In this document: positions 24,100-38,773 of the stretch, piece after piece
How positions within the stretch are numbered: position 1 is the stretch's first letter
Layout: each line of letters starts with the position of its first letter
Origin: Ichthyophthirius multifiliis
Taxonomy: Eukaryota > Ciliophora > Oligohymenophorea > Hymenostomatida
Reading direction: 5' to 3'
Assembly: GCF_000220395.1 (NCBI RefSeq)
Contig: NW_004086406.1
Location: forward strand, 62,001-126,000
DNA length: 64,000 nt
Notes under the pieces: generated by a model
Told to the model about the DNA's origin: nothing
The model's input: only the letters and a program-made list of their open reading frames with translations
The model's database searches: none
Translations under genes and position numbers: made by a program

Positions 24100-25961
24100 T
24101 CAAAAGCTTCTAACATTTGAATCAACATTAAATTAGAAGCCAGTATTTTTCCTAATATCCTCCAAGTTGCTTTCTTTAGCGATTTCAGTTAAAACAAACT
24201 TTCCATTTATTTTTTAGAATACTGCTTTATCAGTAATAATCATATCAACAACTCCTTTAGCAGTTAATGGATATTTACAAAAAGAAACTAATTTTTATCT
24301 ACCATTAGAAGCCACATGTTCAGTTAAAGCAATAACTTTACTTCCTGAATTAGCAAGATCCATATCTCCAGACATACCCCGAATAGTTTTTCCAGGAATA
24401 ATCCAATTAGCAAGATCTCCGTTTTCACTAATTTACATGGCTTCAAGTATTACTAAATCCAAATGACCTCCTCTTGCCATACCGAAACTTAAACTACTTG
24501 AAAAGATACTAGCACCAGGATTTAAAGTTATTGATTCCTAAAAAAATTATATTTAATAAAATAATATAAATAAAAATATACATGATTGGCATTAATTAAA
24601 TCAGCGTTTTGAGCTCCTTATGAAGGATATTTTCCTACTCCCATTACTCCATTTTCCGAATGTACTTCAAATTCAATATTTTTTGGAACATGTTATATTG
24701 TTTGTATTGGTAAACCATAACCAAAATTCACAAACATTCCATGTTTTATTTCCTTTGCAGCTCTTTATAATATTTTTAATTAATGATCGACTTAAGTTAA
24801 TTCATATTCTTCATGAAGTATTAAATTTTAAATTGTATTTATAGGCTTTTCACTCTTAAATATTCTATTAACGAATACTCCTGGAAGATGAACGTAATCT
24901 GGCTCAATTTATCCGTTTTCAACTATTTCTTCTACTTCTGCAATTACTATGTTTGCAGCAGTCCCCATATCAACATTAAAATTTCTTGAAGACTGAATTT
25001 ATTTATTTTTTATTTATTTTATTTTATTTTTACCCTATTAAATACAAGGTTTCCATATTTGTCTGCTTTTTAAGCTTTTATTAAAGCAAAGTCTCCTTTT
25101 ATTGATTTTTCCATTATATAGTCTTTACCATGAAAATTTCTTCTCTTATTTTTATATAAAAAATTAATTAAATAATTTATATCTATATATAATTATAAAA
25201 AGATATATTTAATCATTATAAAAAATTATAAATGAAATTAATTTATCTCAAAATGTATTTTTTTTAATATAATTGATAAAAATAAAATAAAAAAAAAATC
25301 TTGGTGCTTTTTATTTAATATTTTTTATAAACAAATAAACTAACTATTGTATTTAAAATATTTTACTTCTTTAGGTTCTGAGATGATTTCAGACTCTTTA
25401 GATCCTTTCATGTATTTAATTACTGCACCTCCCATTTCAACCATAGTTTAGCATCCGGCATTAGTATAAAAAGCAGGGATACCATGTCCTGCAGCTCTAC
25501 ATTTTTCAGCCAGAGTGCCTTAAGGAACAAATTCAACTTCTAATTCACCCTTTAAATACTATCTTTCGAATTCTTAATTGTCTCCAATTTATGATGTTAT
25601 CATTCTTCGAATTTAATGCTAGTGTAATAATACTCCTAAACCTTAATCTTTTGTACCTTTATTTATGATTTTTTAATATAAATAAATAGACTAATATTTA
25701 TTTATTAAATTTATTGTATTTTGTATTTTTACCACAATTATTTGAAACGACAATTAGTCCAGTTGTTCCATTCATTTTAATAGCATTGATTAAATTTTAA
25801 GGAACTCCACAAAGCCCATAACCTCCTACAAGTATAGTAGATCCGTCTTTTATATCTCTAGTTGCTTTTCTAGGACAATCATATAATTTACTTTCAAAGA
25901 ATTTTATACTTTTAAAGTTTAACTAGCGAAATATTTTTGAATACTTTATTAATTATTACAT
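24100..25961 (-). CDS. Succinyl-CoA:3-ketoacid CoA-transferase (SCOT), mitochondrial
   Basis: Five exons (introns 25657-25732, 25145-25366, 24993-25033 and 24538-24581) sum to exactly 493 codons, close to the usual 520 of animal SCOT. A mitochondrial-type N-terminus is followed by the alpha-domain glycine motif [19 protein letters not shown] and the beta domain with [14 protein letters not shown], whose Glu in ENG is the catalytic residue that forms the enzyme-CoA thioester. Other landmarks: [53 protein letters not shown]. The enzyme moves CoA from succinyl-CoA to acetoacetate in ketone-body use. It is one of the clearest gene models in the window. Confidence 0.92.
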
Positions 25962-26656
25962 TATATTATAATTAGTATTTTAATATAAAAAAATAGATTT
26001 TTTTTTATTTATTTAATTAATATATATATTTATTATAATTATGAATTTATTTTTAATTAACTATATATATATTTTTATTTATATTTTATAATTTTTTTTT
26101 ATAATATATATTTTAAATAAATTTTTTATTATAATATCAGTATAATATATATAATCTAATTACATTTAATTATTATAATGCATTTTAATTTTAATAATTA
26201 ACTATTTTTCTTTTTTACATCGATATTTTACTTTTTTTATAATTTTTTTTTTTATATTTAATTTAATTTTATTTTGATTTTATTAATTATGATAACACTG
26301 TTTAACTTCTAATATTAACTTATATAGAATTAATTATTTTTTAGTTTATAAATAAATATTTAGTTGCATTTATGTTTTTATCTATATGAAATATATTGTT
26401 ATATAATTATTATAAATTCATTTTTTGTGGTTATTTTATTTAAATAACTTTTTTTATTAAATAAAAAAGGATTTAATATTAATATTGTATTAAATAAAAT
26501 TAATTAATTAATTAATTTTAAAATAAAAATAAAAAGTAATAAAAATGAAATAAAATTCTAGCATGTAAAATATTATATATTTTTTAAATTAAATGCTATA
26601 ATATAATAAAATAATAAAAATAAATTCAACTACATTAATATTTTATATTAAAAAGG
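25962..26656. other. AT-rich divergent intergenic region
   Basis: About 700 bases of A/T sequence between the divergent SCOT gene and a plus-strand gene; likely holds both promoters. No other feature seen. Confidence 0.5.
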
Positions 26657-29600
26657 ATGAATTTAAATCATAATAACCAAAGTTTATCTTAAAATAATAA
26701 TTTACGATCAAAAAGGTTAATTATAATATTAAATAAAACGTATAAATTTAAAATTAATATATATTTATAAAATAAAGTGCAGATAAATTCAAATAATCTT
26801 CATATTCACCAGATAAAACATAGTTTTCTTCTCATTTATATTAAGAGTAATTTAAAAATAAATTTAGGATTTCATTATGATTTTAAATATATTTATAAAG
26901 TTGTAAACTATAACCTGTTTATCCAAAGATCGTTGACAATTTAATGAGTCTAATGTGCAATAATGTAATTAAAAAAAAATTATAATCAATATTTATTATA
27001 TATTATGAATATATATTATATATTTTGTATAAAACTTACTCATTTTTAATATAGAAGTTAGAATAAAACAATTGTCCTTATAAGTTTTAAGATAAAGGAC
27101 TTCCTATATTAATTAATTATAGAGCATTATAAAATAAACAAAAGGTAAAAAAGCAGCAAAGAAAAATAAATAATTTTTATATAATTTTTTTAATTTATTT
27201 TACAAAAGTATATAATAAAAAAAAAGTAACTTACAATTTTTGATATTACAATTATTTTTATTAAAAAATTATTTTTTATAATTTTATTGTTTAAAATTAA
27301 AATAATTTATTTATTAAATAATAAATAGAATCTTTAAATTCCTATAAATTTATTAATAGAATACTTTAATTAATGGATAGATATAATGAAGATACAAATA
27401 GATGTAATTATTTAGAACCTTTATGATTGTGCTAAACAATACTATCCATAATAAATAAAATATTTAAAGTAAATAATAGCATATGATTAGAAATACATGA
27501 AATATATGATGCTTTCAATAGGCCCTTCTAGAGAAATTCACTAAAATAACGAATTAAAAAAAATAGAAATGATTATTTAAAGGTATATAAAATTTATAAA
27601 AAAATATATATAACTATAAAAAATAATAAAAGGTAAAATTTGAAATTAACGACATGTTAACATTGCTTTGATTTCATACTTGAATGTGAGAATTATGTAG
27701 AGAACTTACTTTGTAATGAAAAAGTTTAACCGTAAGAGAATGTAGAGAATGATATAAAAGAAATAAAAAGGAATTATAGAGAATTAATAATCGATGCTGA
27801 ATGCAAATAAATATATTAAAATTTTACAAACTATATCTAAGCTAATTTTTTGAATGATTTTGTTTAACAAACAGCTTATTCAAAAAAAATATTTAACGAA
27901 TATTATTAATATAAGTATACAGTAAATAAATTTACTTTAATATAATTAAAAGATACAAAATAATTTACTCAAGAGGAAGCAATTACTGTATTTACTTAAT
28001 ATTTTCCAAAAGGAGAAGAGTTAAGGGAAAACTTAATTAAGATTTCTTAATATAATCTTTTTTCTTTGAAAATAAAAAACTAAGCAAATTCATATAAATG
28101 TGATATGCAAATTACAAATTAAAAATTAATGGAAGTTTTACTTAATATTCCCTATTTTATAATAGAAACTATTGAAAATATAATATATGGAAAGTTTTGT
28201 TTAAATATGAATGAAGAAGCAATAAGAAAACAAACAGAAAACCAATTCTAAGATATAGGAAATTTCATAACTTAAGTACAAAAAAAGGTTCCAGAATTAA
28301 AAGATAATTTTACTTAAGATGAAAAGATATACTTAGACTTAAAAGTTAAAGTCTTTTCCTTATTAGATTTTTATAAGTAAAACTTTTTACCTTTTGTGTA
28401 GGGATTTATAAAGAATTCGGGATAATAATAATTGATTTTCATTGATGTTGATTAATCTTAATTATTTAAAGATTTAAAAAATCTTGCAGTAAAAATAATG
28501 GATAAGTATAAAGAGTTAATTAATTATATGATAAGACTTCGAGAATAAAATAAAATGGATAAAACCCCACTTAAAGAATAGAATTTTATTGAAAAGGAAA
28601 TGTAATTTTTAGATGAGTTCAACTCTTAAGCTGATATATTGTAAAACAATTTATATAAAAGCTATTTTTTTAATAATAATCCTATTTCTCTCTTTGAAAA
28701 TGAAGGTATTCAATAATAAAATGGATTTATTGAGGAATTTTAACTTATTTTATACTAATCTAAACGTATTTTGACAAATTTAAATACTAAAAATCCTCTT
28801 AATAATGTTTTTAAGAAAATAAGCATTAAAGATCCTTTAATTAATGCGGTTTTCAGTTAATAGTTAGCCCACATATTAGTAAATATATATATTTTTTTTT
28901 AATTATTAATTTTTTATAAAAGGATTAAATTTACTAATAACCAAACGTTGAACTAATTGAAGAAAAAATAAAGTTCTATTTTGAAAGTGCATAAAAAATA
29001 AAAGAAATTTAACATCCAAAAAGAAATTAATAAGAATTAACATAAAAGTTACAAACTTTAACAAATAATTTGCTTTATATAGAAGTAAAATTAGGATTTA
29101 AATACGAATAAATAGCATAAATAAAAGAAAAAATACATAAAATATTACTTGAAGTATTAGATAATGTATATTTTAATGATAATAATGAATTTTTTAATAA
29201 AACCTTATTAGTTTGTTATGATTAATTAATATAATTAAGTAAACCTATCCAAGATTATAAATATTATTAAGAATTTGAATAAATTATTCAAACAATAATT
29301 TTTTTAAAAAATATGTATACACTTTATAATAATGTAAAAAATAAATAAATTAAAAATTTAATTTTTATAATATTTTTTTTTTTTTTTAAAACAAAAACAA
29401 AATCAAAGATTCTAGGACCAAATAATTAGCATGTTCCAATAGCCACTTTTAAATCTATTTTCGAAGTTATTTATAAGTATTTTTTTAGTCTTCATAGCCC
29501 TCCTACTGCAGCAACTCTTAGATAAATAAAGGTTTTTTTGAATGAAATTAATGGAAATATTGCTTTAGTTTAAGATTTTTTGAAAATTGATAAATTAGAA

Positions 29601-30999
29601 TTTACCAATTTTAATATTATTCTTAACAATTAACTTCAACTTTTAAATAATGTTTAATCTGAATTTTCTCAATTTTAAAAGTAATTGTCAGATTGGGAAA
29701 CTGTGAATTTTTCTAATATGATAAATTTAGCAAATACAGTTAAATAATGGTTAAATTAAATGGTAATTTTTTTACTTTTTTATTTTTATGTATTAATTAG
29801 CATGTAAAAACTGTATAATTAAACAGTAAGAGAAAAGGAAATTTACCTTAATATATATACTTTTGTGATGAAAGAGATTAAATTGATTAAGTTTATGATA
29901 AAGTAATAAAAAATAAATACTTTGGAATAAAAGGAGTATTAAGTAAACCTGAAATGGATAGAATAAAATGTAGCTTTACTCCTCTAAAATAAGAAAAATA
30001 TGAACTAGGTATTGAGTGGGAATAAAAACCAAAAAAAGTAAAAATTTAATTAGAATTAGGATTGCCTTACTAAAAAATCGATTATAAAGTTTACTTTTTA
30101 AACGAAAAAAATAAAAAAGAACTAGCAGTAGAAAAATAAGCAGAATTAGAATTTTCTTATTAAAATTTTATGGATGAATTTGAAATTGATGTTTATGATT
30201 TGTATTTTAGTTTATTTATTGAAGTTAGAGCTTATGATTAAAATAACACAGTAGCTGTTAATTATAATAAGGAATATATCCTTTCTACTTTTGAGAAAGA
30301 AATGAAAGTTTATGTTAATGAAATGTATATTTAATTACATGATAATGAACAATGGAAAATTTAAATTAAAGTAATTTTTATTTTATATTAAATTGATTTT
30401 TTAATTACTTCCAACATTAAAATAAATTTATTTAGCAAAACGAAAACTTATAATGGAATCCATATTTTAGAATTATCAAAAAAAAAGAAGATAAATCTAT
30501 AGATTTTGTATGTGATATTAATAAAAAAGATATGAAAGGCAATCTTTATGCTGAATTAAACGTGTAAGAAGATAGTTATGAGTTTATTGTTTGTAAAAAT
30601 CATAAAATTAAAGAACTAATTTATATATTTGTTATTGAATGTGATGGTTTTGAAAATGAAATGACAAAATTAGAACACAAAATATTTATTAATGGTAAAG
30701 GTTCTAGTAAAATCACTAACTAATCGTTTAGTTTCGGAAATATAGATTCTAACAGTATAAATTAAATAATTAAAAAATAAAAAATTTAAATTTATATAAT
30801 ATTATTTAAATATATATAAATATATATATATATTATATATATTTATATATATATATATTTATATATTTAAGATGTAAGAAAAGAGAAACCTTCTTGGTTA
30901 CTCGGATACATAAAAGACAATGTATTTAACAAAATAAATACTTTTATGGCTAAAAGAGAGCTTAACGAATTTATTAAAAATGAAATAAATAGCAGTTGA
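26657..30999 (+). CDS. Large conserved hypothetical protein, 1187 residues
   Basis: Eleven exons can be joined with every phase correct (introns 26716-26777, 26847-26900, 26965-27054, 27145-27328, 27583-27632, 28879-28922, 29334-29408, 29763-29800, 30371-30435 and 30755-30871). The protein is ordinary globular sequence: a helical first two thirds (for example LIEYFNQWIDIMKIQIDVII, KNLAVKIMDKYKELINYMI, SPPTAATLRQIKVFL-like helices), then a beta-rich part near 29870-30700 (FEIDVYDLYFSLFIEVRAYD), and a C-terminal helix after EKPSWLLGYIKDNVF. The layout of a helical bundle followed by a beta sandwich recalls membrane-trafficking scaffolds, but I cannot name a family. No transmembrane helix or signal peptide. 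Confidence 0.6.
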
Positions 31000-31242
31000 T
31001 ACTTATAATTTTTTTTTTTAAAAAAAAAAATTCTTATTATTAAAATAAATAGAAATTTATAAATTTTTAAAAAAATATAATATATTATTATTTTATATAT
31101 AGTATTAATATTTATTTAATTTCATTTTTAGCTAAAAAAATTATATTTTAAAATTATTATTATTTAGCTATATTTGTTAAATAAAAATATATAATTATCA
31201 ATAAATTCTAATAAATAAACATATATAATAATAGTCATTTAA

Positions 31243-33860
31243 ATGAACTTTCATAAAGTTTTGTTCTAATTAATTTCTCATGAAAAGTTTTCTGTATTTC
31301 ATTAATCATTTAACGAAAGTTTCCTGCTATGTTATAAGTAATATATAAATAAAAATTTATAAATATTTATAAATTAAATTTTAAAAGCAATTGCAAGGCA
31401 CTTATTAGGAAAATAAACATCAATATGTATTTTAATTGAATTAAAAAGAAAAAGTTAAAGAATGTGTAAAAAAAATAAACTAAAGAAAAGAAAAAATTAA
31501 ATTATATTAAATCAAATAAAACAACTATTTTTAAACATAAATAGCTAATTTAAATAGGTTTTAATATATAAGATATACCATTTTGGGTTTATAATTGTTT
31601 ATAGCCTATAAAAGGAAAAATTAACAATATTTAATATGAAATTGAGAAAATTTAAAGCCTTTAGCTTGAAAACAATTTTTAATAAAATATGTATAATTTT
31701 TAAAAAGAAGCTGTTTAATTTGGACTTTAAAAATATGGTAGATTAATTATTGGAGATGAAATGGGTGTAGGAAAAACAATATAAGCTTTAGGTTTAGCTA
31801 CTTGTTTACAATAAAAATGGCCTTTGTTAATAATTACTCCATCTTCATTAGTAAATAATAATAAAAAAAATATTAAATATTTTTTTTATATGTATAAAAT
31901 TATTATTATAAAAGCGATTAAATTGGAAGTTAGAAATAATGGAATGGATAAAATTTATAAAAGAATGCAATATTTTAATTATTGATAAATAAACTTCTAA
32001 ATTTTATGAAGAAAATATAAAAATAGTAATAATATCATATGAACTCTGTAAATAATATAATAATTATTTAAAAACTTTTAAAATTGCAATTGCAGATGAA
32101 GCTCATTATCTTAAGAATTATTAAGCTTAAAGATCTTAATTATTAATTCCTATTTTATAAAATATGCATCATATTATACTTTTGACAGGTTTACTTATTT
32201 TATTTTTTTTATTAATTGTAAAAAAGGCACACCTGCTTTAGCTAAACCTAAAGAATTATATAATTTATTAAGTATTATTAGACCTGATATATTTAAATTT
32301 CCAAAATCATTTTTAGAAAGATATTGTGATCCAAAGCCTAATCCATTTTATGAAAATAAAATTGATTATGAGGGAGCTAGTAATTGTGATGAACTTCATT
32401 TTATTTTGAAAAATAATTTTATGATTAGAAGATTAAAATAAGATGTACTTACTGAGTTACCTCTTAAAAGAAGAAGAAAAGTAGTTGTAAAAACTGACAT
32501 AAAGAAAGTATTTTTAATAATAATAATTATAAAAAATAAAAAAATAAATAAAGGTATAATACATAAACAATTTAATAAATTAAAACAATTTGATTAAATA
32601 TTTTAATGATTAAGAAGATTATCAAATGAATAATTTAAAATAAGTTTTTAGTTTATATAAAAAAAACAGATATTTTAATCAAAAAAAAGGAAGCAAAAAA
32701 AGTCTTTTTGAATCATATAAATTATCAGGAGAAGCCAAAATAAAAGGAGTTATAGAGTTTATAAAATAAATTTGTGAATAAAATTAAAAAAGTATAGTTT
32801 TTGCTTTTCATTAAGATATTCTTAATTAAATAGAAACTTCTTTGATGAAAAATTAAATTTAGTATATCCGTATAGACGGAAATTTAAAGGAAGCTTAAAA
32901 ATTAGATAATATTTATATATTTTAAAATTAACCAAAGTGTATGATTGCATTACTCTCTATTAAAACTTGTTGTACTGGATTTACTTTAACTTAAGCTTAA
33001 AATGTTATATTTGCCGAAGTTTAAAAATTATATATTAAATTTTTATTCATGTAAAATTAAAAATATAAATATTTTATATATTCTAATAGATGGATTGGAC
33101 TCCGGCAATAATGTAATAAGCAGAAGATAGAGCACATAGAGTAGGATAAATTGGCTGTGTAGAATGCTTTTATTTAATAGGGGAAAATACTTTGGATCAA
33201 TATATCTATGATAAACTAAACAGAAAAAGTAATATAGTTTAATCTATTATTGATGGTTAAAGTTCTAATAATTTTTCTTTGTAATAGTTAGAGTTTTAAT
33301 CAAATTAAAAATAGGAGAAAATTATTGAAAATAAAAGTACTGTTTAAAAAAAGAAATTTATAGATGAATATTTTGATAAATTTAGTTATAAAAAATAATA
33401 AAACACTAATAGTCAAGTTTAAGATAATATTTTCCTTATTTCTGGAAAAGAAATGGATAATAAAAATTTTCAAAAAGAAGATTTTTAATCTTTTGATGAA
33501 GATGATGAATATATGAAAACTGTGGTTAAGAATATGGAATTAAATAATTAAAAAGATAAATTAAAGATATAATAATTGTAGGATGAATCAAAATTAGATC
33601 ATATTTAAAATATATGTCAGATTCTAAATTATTTAGAAAATTAAAATTAATAAGAAAATTAAATAAATAAAGAATAAAAATTACATTAAAAAAAATTAAA
33701 AGTATTTTCGAATGCTTATGATTTTTATTTTTAGAATGCAAATGAAAAATTTAATAATTAAAAAATTATAAGCTAATTCGAATAAATTGATTCTTATATT
33801 TTTGATGAATTTGATATAAATAAAAATTTTTAAATATAAAATATTTTTGATTTATTTTGA
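31243..33860 (+). CDS. SNF2-family annealing helicase, SMARCAL1/ZRANB3-like
   Basis: The ATPase core is clear: motif I GDEMGVGKTIQ (about 31752-31785), LLIITPSSL, motif II ADEAHYLKN (about 32090-32118), LLTGTPAL, MIRRLKQDVLTELPLKRR, then the C-terminal lobe KSIVFAFHQDILNQIE, IRIDGNL, TCCTGFTLTQAQNVIFAE and motif VI QQAEDRAHRVGQ. The preceding FWVYNCLQP segment and the tight core without an insertion place it nearer SMARCAL1 than Rad54. Members rewind RPA-coated DNA at stalled forks. Introns sit inside the core (near 31852-31914, 32191-32230 and 32508-32553). Upstream of 31600 the frame is broken once or twice, so the N-terminus is unreliable. The acidic, Gln-rich tail ends NIFDLF. Confidence 0.85.
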
Positions 33861-34945
33861 GAAAAAAAAAAAAAAAAACAATTATTATTTTATTTGTTAA
33901 ATAATTTTAGATTAATATTAAAATTAATTTAATAAAAATTAAATATAGAATATTTTTATTTCAATTTTTTTTATTTTTCTTTATTTTAAATAAATATTTT
34001 ATTTTACAAAATAATTTTAATATTATTTATTAGATTAATAGAAATATAAAATATAATAATTTTAATTTTAATTCAAAATAAAATAATATATATATATATA
34101 TAAAATAAAAATAAATGTATAAATAATTAATAAATAATTATTATAAAATAAAAAAAATAAGTATACAATTTATAAAATTATTATAAAATATAAATATGAA
34201 AAACTTTTTGATAACAAAAAACAAATCCTAGATTTAAAATAAAAATAATTTAAAATCACTTAAATATTAAACAAAATATAAATAAATATTTAAATATTAA
34301 ATTTTAAAATAATATTAATTATATGTTGTAATATATAGAATATGTATACTATTTAATATTATATTATTATTTTTTTTCGCATATATAAAATATTTATATA
34401 ATATAATTATTATAATAAATAATTAAAATAAAAACAAATATTTTGAAATATAATTATTTAAAATATAAATTTTTCAAATAATTATTTATTTTGTTTTAGT
34501 AAAATACAATAAAACATAAACAAAAAACATATTAAATTTTTTATAATAATAAATTATAATAAATAATTATAAATAAATCTAATAAAATTATATTAAGCTC
34601 TATTTTTGCTAAATAATATATATATATTATTATATTTTTTATAATAAAATTAATTTTCTTTTGATTTTTCTAAATACATAATTTCAAATTTTATTGATTT
34701 TCAAAATGAATTAGCTTTATATTATTTATTATTTTAAAAAAAAATGCAATAACTTAAAAACAAAAGAAAATTAAAAGAGAAAAAAATATATATATTATAT
34801 AATAATTAAATATATAACCTTATAATCAATAAAGCAAAAAAAATTATTTAAATTAATAATTATAATTATTAAGAATAAAGGAAAAATATAAATAATTTAT
34901 ATAAATAAAAAAGCAAAACATAAATAAAAGAGAAAAAAATAGATA
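33861..34945. other. 1.1-kb AT-rich intergenic region
   Basis: Almost pure A/T, with no sequence resembling coding DNA on either strand. Separates two tandem plus-strand genes. Confidence 0.55.
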
Positions 34946-35788
34946 ATGTCTACAATAATAGAACAACCTAAACAAATATAATTTGATATATAATCTAAAG
35001 GAATTTAAAGACTAAAAATGTGTGATGGATTATCTAATTACAATTAATAGCTTTAATATAATGCTGAAAAATTAATTGAAGACTTTCCTTAAAAAGATAA
35101 AGCTTTATTAATAAAATTACTAGAAGATGTAGAAAATAGGCTAGATGTAGCTTACGAAATATTGTATTCTGAGTAAATATCAATAGAAAATTAATATTAA
35201 AACCGAAATGAAAACAAACAAGAATTTAATTTTGAAAAAGCGCCTCAGGAAGTAATAAAAGAAAGAAAAATAATAAATAATGTATAAATGAAACAATTGA
35301 AATAAAATAAATAAAATAATTTAGCATAATTTAAATAATAACAATAATAATAATAAAATTCCCAAAAGCTAAAAGATATAAATGAAATTGACAATTTTTA
35401 AAAATAACTAGTTTTGGATAATATAATTCCTATTATTCTTAATAGAATAACATCTTGTAATTATGATTAGGCAATGGTCTTATTAATTGAAGCGTTTAAA
35501 CATTATGAAGAAGAGAACAGAAAAGCTATTAAATATGATAAAATTATTACTAATCATAATATTCTTTTGAAAACCATTATTAATTAATAAATAAAAATTT
35601 AAAAATATGATAAGCTTTAGAAGGAACTTGAAGCAGAAAATATATAGCTTATAAAAGATAAAGAAAAATATAAAAGTAAATCTGAAAGAATCACTTTAAT
35701 GTTTAATGCATAAAATTAAAAATATTCTTATGAAAATTATGATGACTTTGACTAAAATAATAATGGTGGAAATAGTATGTGTTTTTGA
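34946..35788 (+). CDS. Gln-rich hypothetical protein, 280 residues
   Basis: A single uninterrupted frame of 281 codons, MSTIIEQPKQIQFDIQSKGI to MCFF(stop)-like NNNGGNSMCF. It is mostly alpha-helical: FPQKDKALLIKLLEDVENRL, a Gln-rich linker, then LVLDNIIPIILNRITSCNYD and a charged coiled coil. There is a glutamine stretch (QQQQQQQNSQ) near 35330-35360. No family recognised. Intronless, unlike most neighbours. Confidence 0.6.
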
Positions 35789-36070
35789 AAAAAGAAAAAA
35801 AAAAAAATATAGAGAAGAAAAAAATTATATTAATTATTATTATTATTTTTTTCTTCTTTGTTTATTTTTTTTAAATAAAAATAATAAAAAAAAAATATTA
35901 TAATTAATAAGTCTATATTTATTAGTTAATTTTAAATATTTATTTTATTTTATTTTTTTAAAAAGACATTTTAATTAATAAATAAATAAATATTATATAA
36001 TATATATTTTTCTTTCTTAATATATTTATTTTCTCTTCAATTAATATTTTGCTTTTAATAAATTAAATTT

Positions 36071-37567
36071 TCAAAAATTTATATTATTATTCTGATTTAT
36101 TTTCTTATATTTACAAATTTTATTTTATTTATTTTAATTAGTTGTAGCAAATAATTTATTTTACATGTAAAAATCTTAAATAAATTCAATTTAATCCTCT
36201 GGAATTTAATTTAAAAAACAATTATTTGTATTATCATTTTACATTATAATGCTTTATTTATCTGTTTATTCTTCTTCTTTATAATCAATTATTTTCATAA
36301 TAAAATCAAATGTATTAGGAACTGATTATAAATAAAATTAGCAATTTAATATCTAAATTTTAAAAAATTTATAATTTATATAGCTTTAAAAATATTACTT
36401 TTTTGAATTTATTAATCATTTGGGCTTTTAGTATTTGAGATTTATATTTTTACTAAAGAAATGAGCTTTCAATGCATTTAATAATTTCTATCAAATTTTT
36501 AAGTTAATATTTGTTTGTAAAAAATCTTTTTATTTTAATTTATTTTTAAAAAAATATAAAATTAAATTTGTATATTATATATAGTTTTTTTAATAATAAA
36601 ATATAAAGACTTTATAGGCTTATATATATTATTGCATTTAAAATCAGAATTTAATAATTTATATATTAAAATAATAAATTAATTTAATATTATTTTAAAA
36701 GTTATTTATAAGGTTATATTTAAAATCAGAATTTAACAAAATTATATAAAATTACTATTTTAATGCTTTTTTACGACAGCATTCAAATACAAAGTCATCG
36801 AAATTTAACTCTAAAATATTTAAAAAGTATTTATTAATGTGTATAGAGTCAATAAAACTATCTAAATTTTAAAAATTCTTTCTTTTAATATACAAAATAG
36901 GAAATTCTCCCTAACTCTTTATTATTGTTTCGATGTCCTACTATGAAACTTTATTGCAATCATTTATAAAAACTTATGTAGAGCAATCACTAAATGCAGA
37001 TTCTTCATGGCATTCTTTAATTTAGGCTGACTATTTTGTTTTTAAAAGCTTAATTTTATCTATTTAAGTTATGAGTTCATTAATTTTTTATTGCTTTTTA
37101 ACGCATAGATTTTATGAGAGGCTTTCTAATTTACTTTGTATTTTATTTAATATTTAAGTATAAAAAATTAAATTTACTTGCATTTCCTTTTAAAATGCTT
37201 TTAATTTTGTTCCTCAAAATAAACATGAACATATTTCTTATCCTTATCATATGTAATATTTTAAATAGACTTTATTTAGCTAAATATTATTTAACAATCA
37301 ATTAAATTCGATCCTAAATCTTAATAAAGATTAAAAAAAAAATCCTATTGTTTTGATATTTAATAAAATATGTTTTTTTATTTTTGTTTATACTTCTCCT
37401 AAGTGAAGTTATTAGTTTAAATTATTTGTATTAGTAATATTATATTCTAAATTAACATCTGTTTAAGACTCATATTTATAATCTACTGACTAATTGGGCT
37501 TTATTTTCTTCTTTTAAATATATCCATATTTTTATTCATTTATGCATCTTAAAATTTACCTTATCAT
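36071..37567 (-). CDS. Hypothetical multi-exon protein
   Basis: N-terminal exon MIRQILRCINEQKYGYIQKK with KIKPNQSVDYKYESQTDVN, spliced (about 37364-37412) to DFFFNLYQDLGSNLIDCQII. A second intron (about 37120-37165) leads to KECHEESAFSDCSTQVFIND and GEFPILYIKRKNFQNLDSFI. The last exons, after an intron near 36375-36420, read QSVPNTFDFIMKIIDYKEEE and end at TGA 36071-36073. The connection between 36480 and 36780 is unclear; it contains a 19-base direct repeat and may be intron. Composition is that of a real soluble protein; no domain recognised. Confidence 0.45.
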
Positions 37568-38315
37568 TTTTATTTATTTTTTATTTTTTTTTATAATTAT
37601 ATTTTATTATAAATTTTTAGAATTTTAGTAGTATATATATAGAGATAACTTTTTTATTTTTTTTATTAAAATTAATATAATTTATATTTACTTCTAATTA
37701 AAACGAATTATCATAAAAGATAATTCAAATTAATTTATATATTTTATAATTATCATAAAAATAAAATTAAAAATACATATTTAATAAAAAATAATTTTTA
37801 AAATAATAAATAATATAAATAATATTTGGAATATAAAATAATATATATGTAATATCAAAACATAAAATAATGTAATTTAATTTTATAATATAATAATAGA
37901 AAAAAAATACAGTTTATAAATTAATAAACATTTAATAATAAAAACTTATAAATACTTATACAGTTTTTTTATTTGTATAAAGTAATTTTTAGTATTTAAT
38001 TTTAGTATTGTAATAATATAAAAAAAAATTGTAATAATTAATAATTTAGAATTAAATTAATATTAATATAAATAAAATTTTAATGTAAAAAGTAATTTAT
38101 ATAATAATAATACAAAGTAAAAAAATATTTATAAAATATATGTTATATGCAAAGTTTTTAAAAAGAAAATATTTATAATAATATGTAAAGGAAAAAAAAA
38201 ATCGAAATAAAAATATTATTATAAAAAGAAATAAAAATGTTTATTATTTTATAAATAATATAAAATATAATTATAATTAATTAATAATATAATTATATAT
38301 ATATAAAAATAAAAA

Positions 38316-38352
<37 letters not shown>

Positions 38353-38773
38353 ATTTAATTAATAATATATATTTTTATATATTTATATTAATACACATAT
38401 ATTATATTTTATTGTTTTTTTATTTTTTTTTTAATATAAATTTATTTTTTTAAAAAATATATTATTTGTTTATAATAAAATTCATATAAATTATAATATA
38501 TATAAAATATAAATATTTCTTTTTTATTTATTTTTTAAATATTATAATTATCATATATTATACATTTATTTTTCATTTATTTTTTAATTTTTTTTATCTA
38601 TTTAATATCAATTAAAAATATTTTTTTTCATACTACTAAATTATATTTCCTATTTAGATTGGATTTTTTTTTTTTTTATTTTAAACAATTCATTTAATAT
38701 TTTTTTTTTTTTTTTTTTTAATAGTATATACATTTCTTAGAAAAAAATTTATTATATATAAATTGAAAAAAAA
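37568..38773. other. 1.2-kb AT-rich divergent intergenic region
   Basis: Nearly pure A/T, including TA repeats (38320-38352) and T-tracts (38700-38720), between divergent genes. Likely promoters; nothing else seen. Confidence 0.55.

Noticed and set aside
35706-35903. Plus-strand open frame starting inside the Gln-rich gene
   Set aside because: An alternate frame overlapping the last codons of the 280-residue protein, then running into A/T noise.
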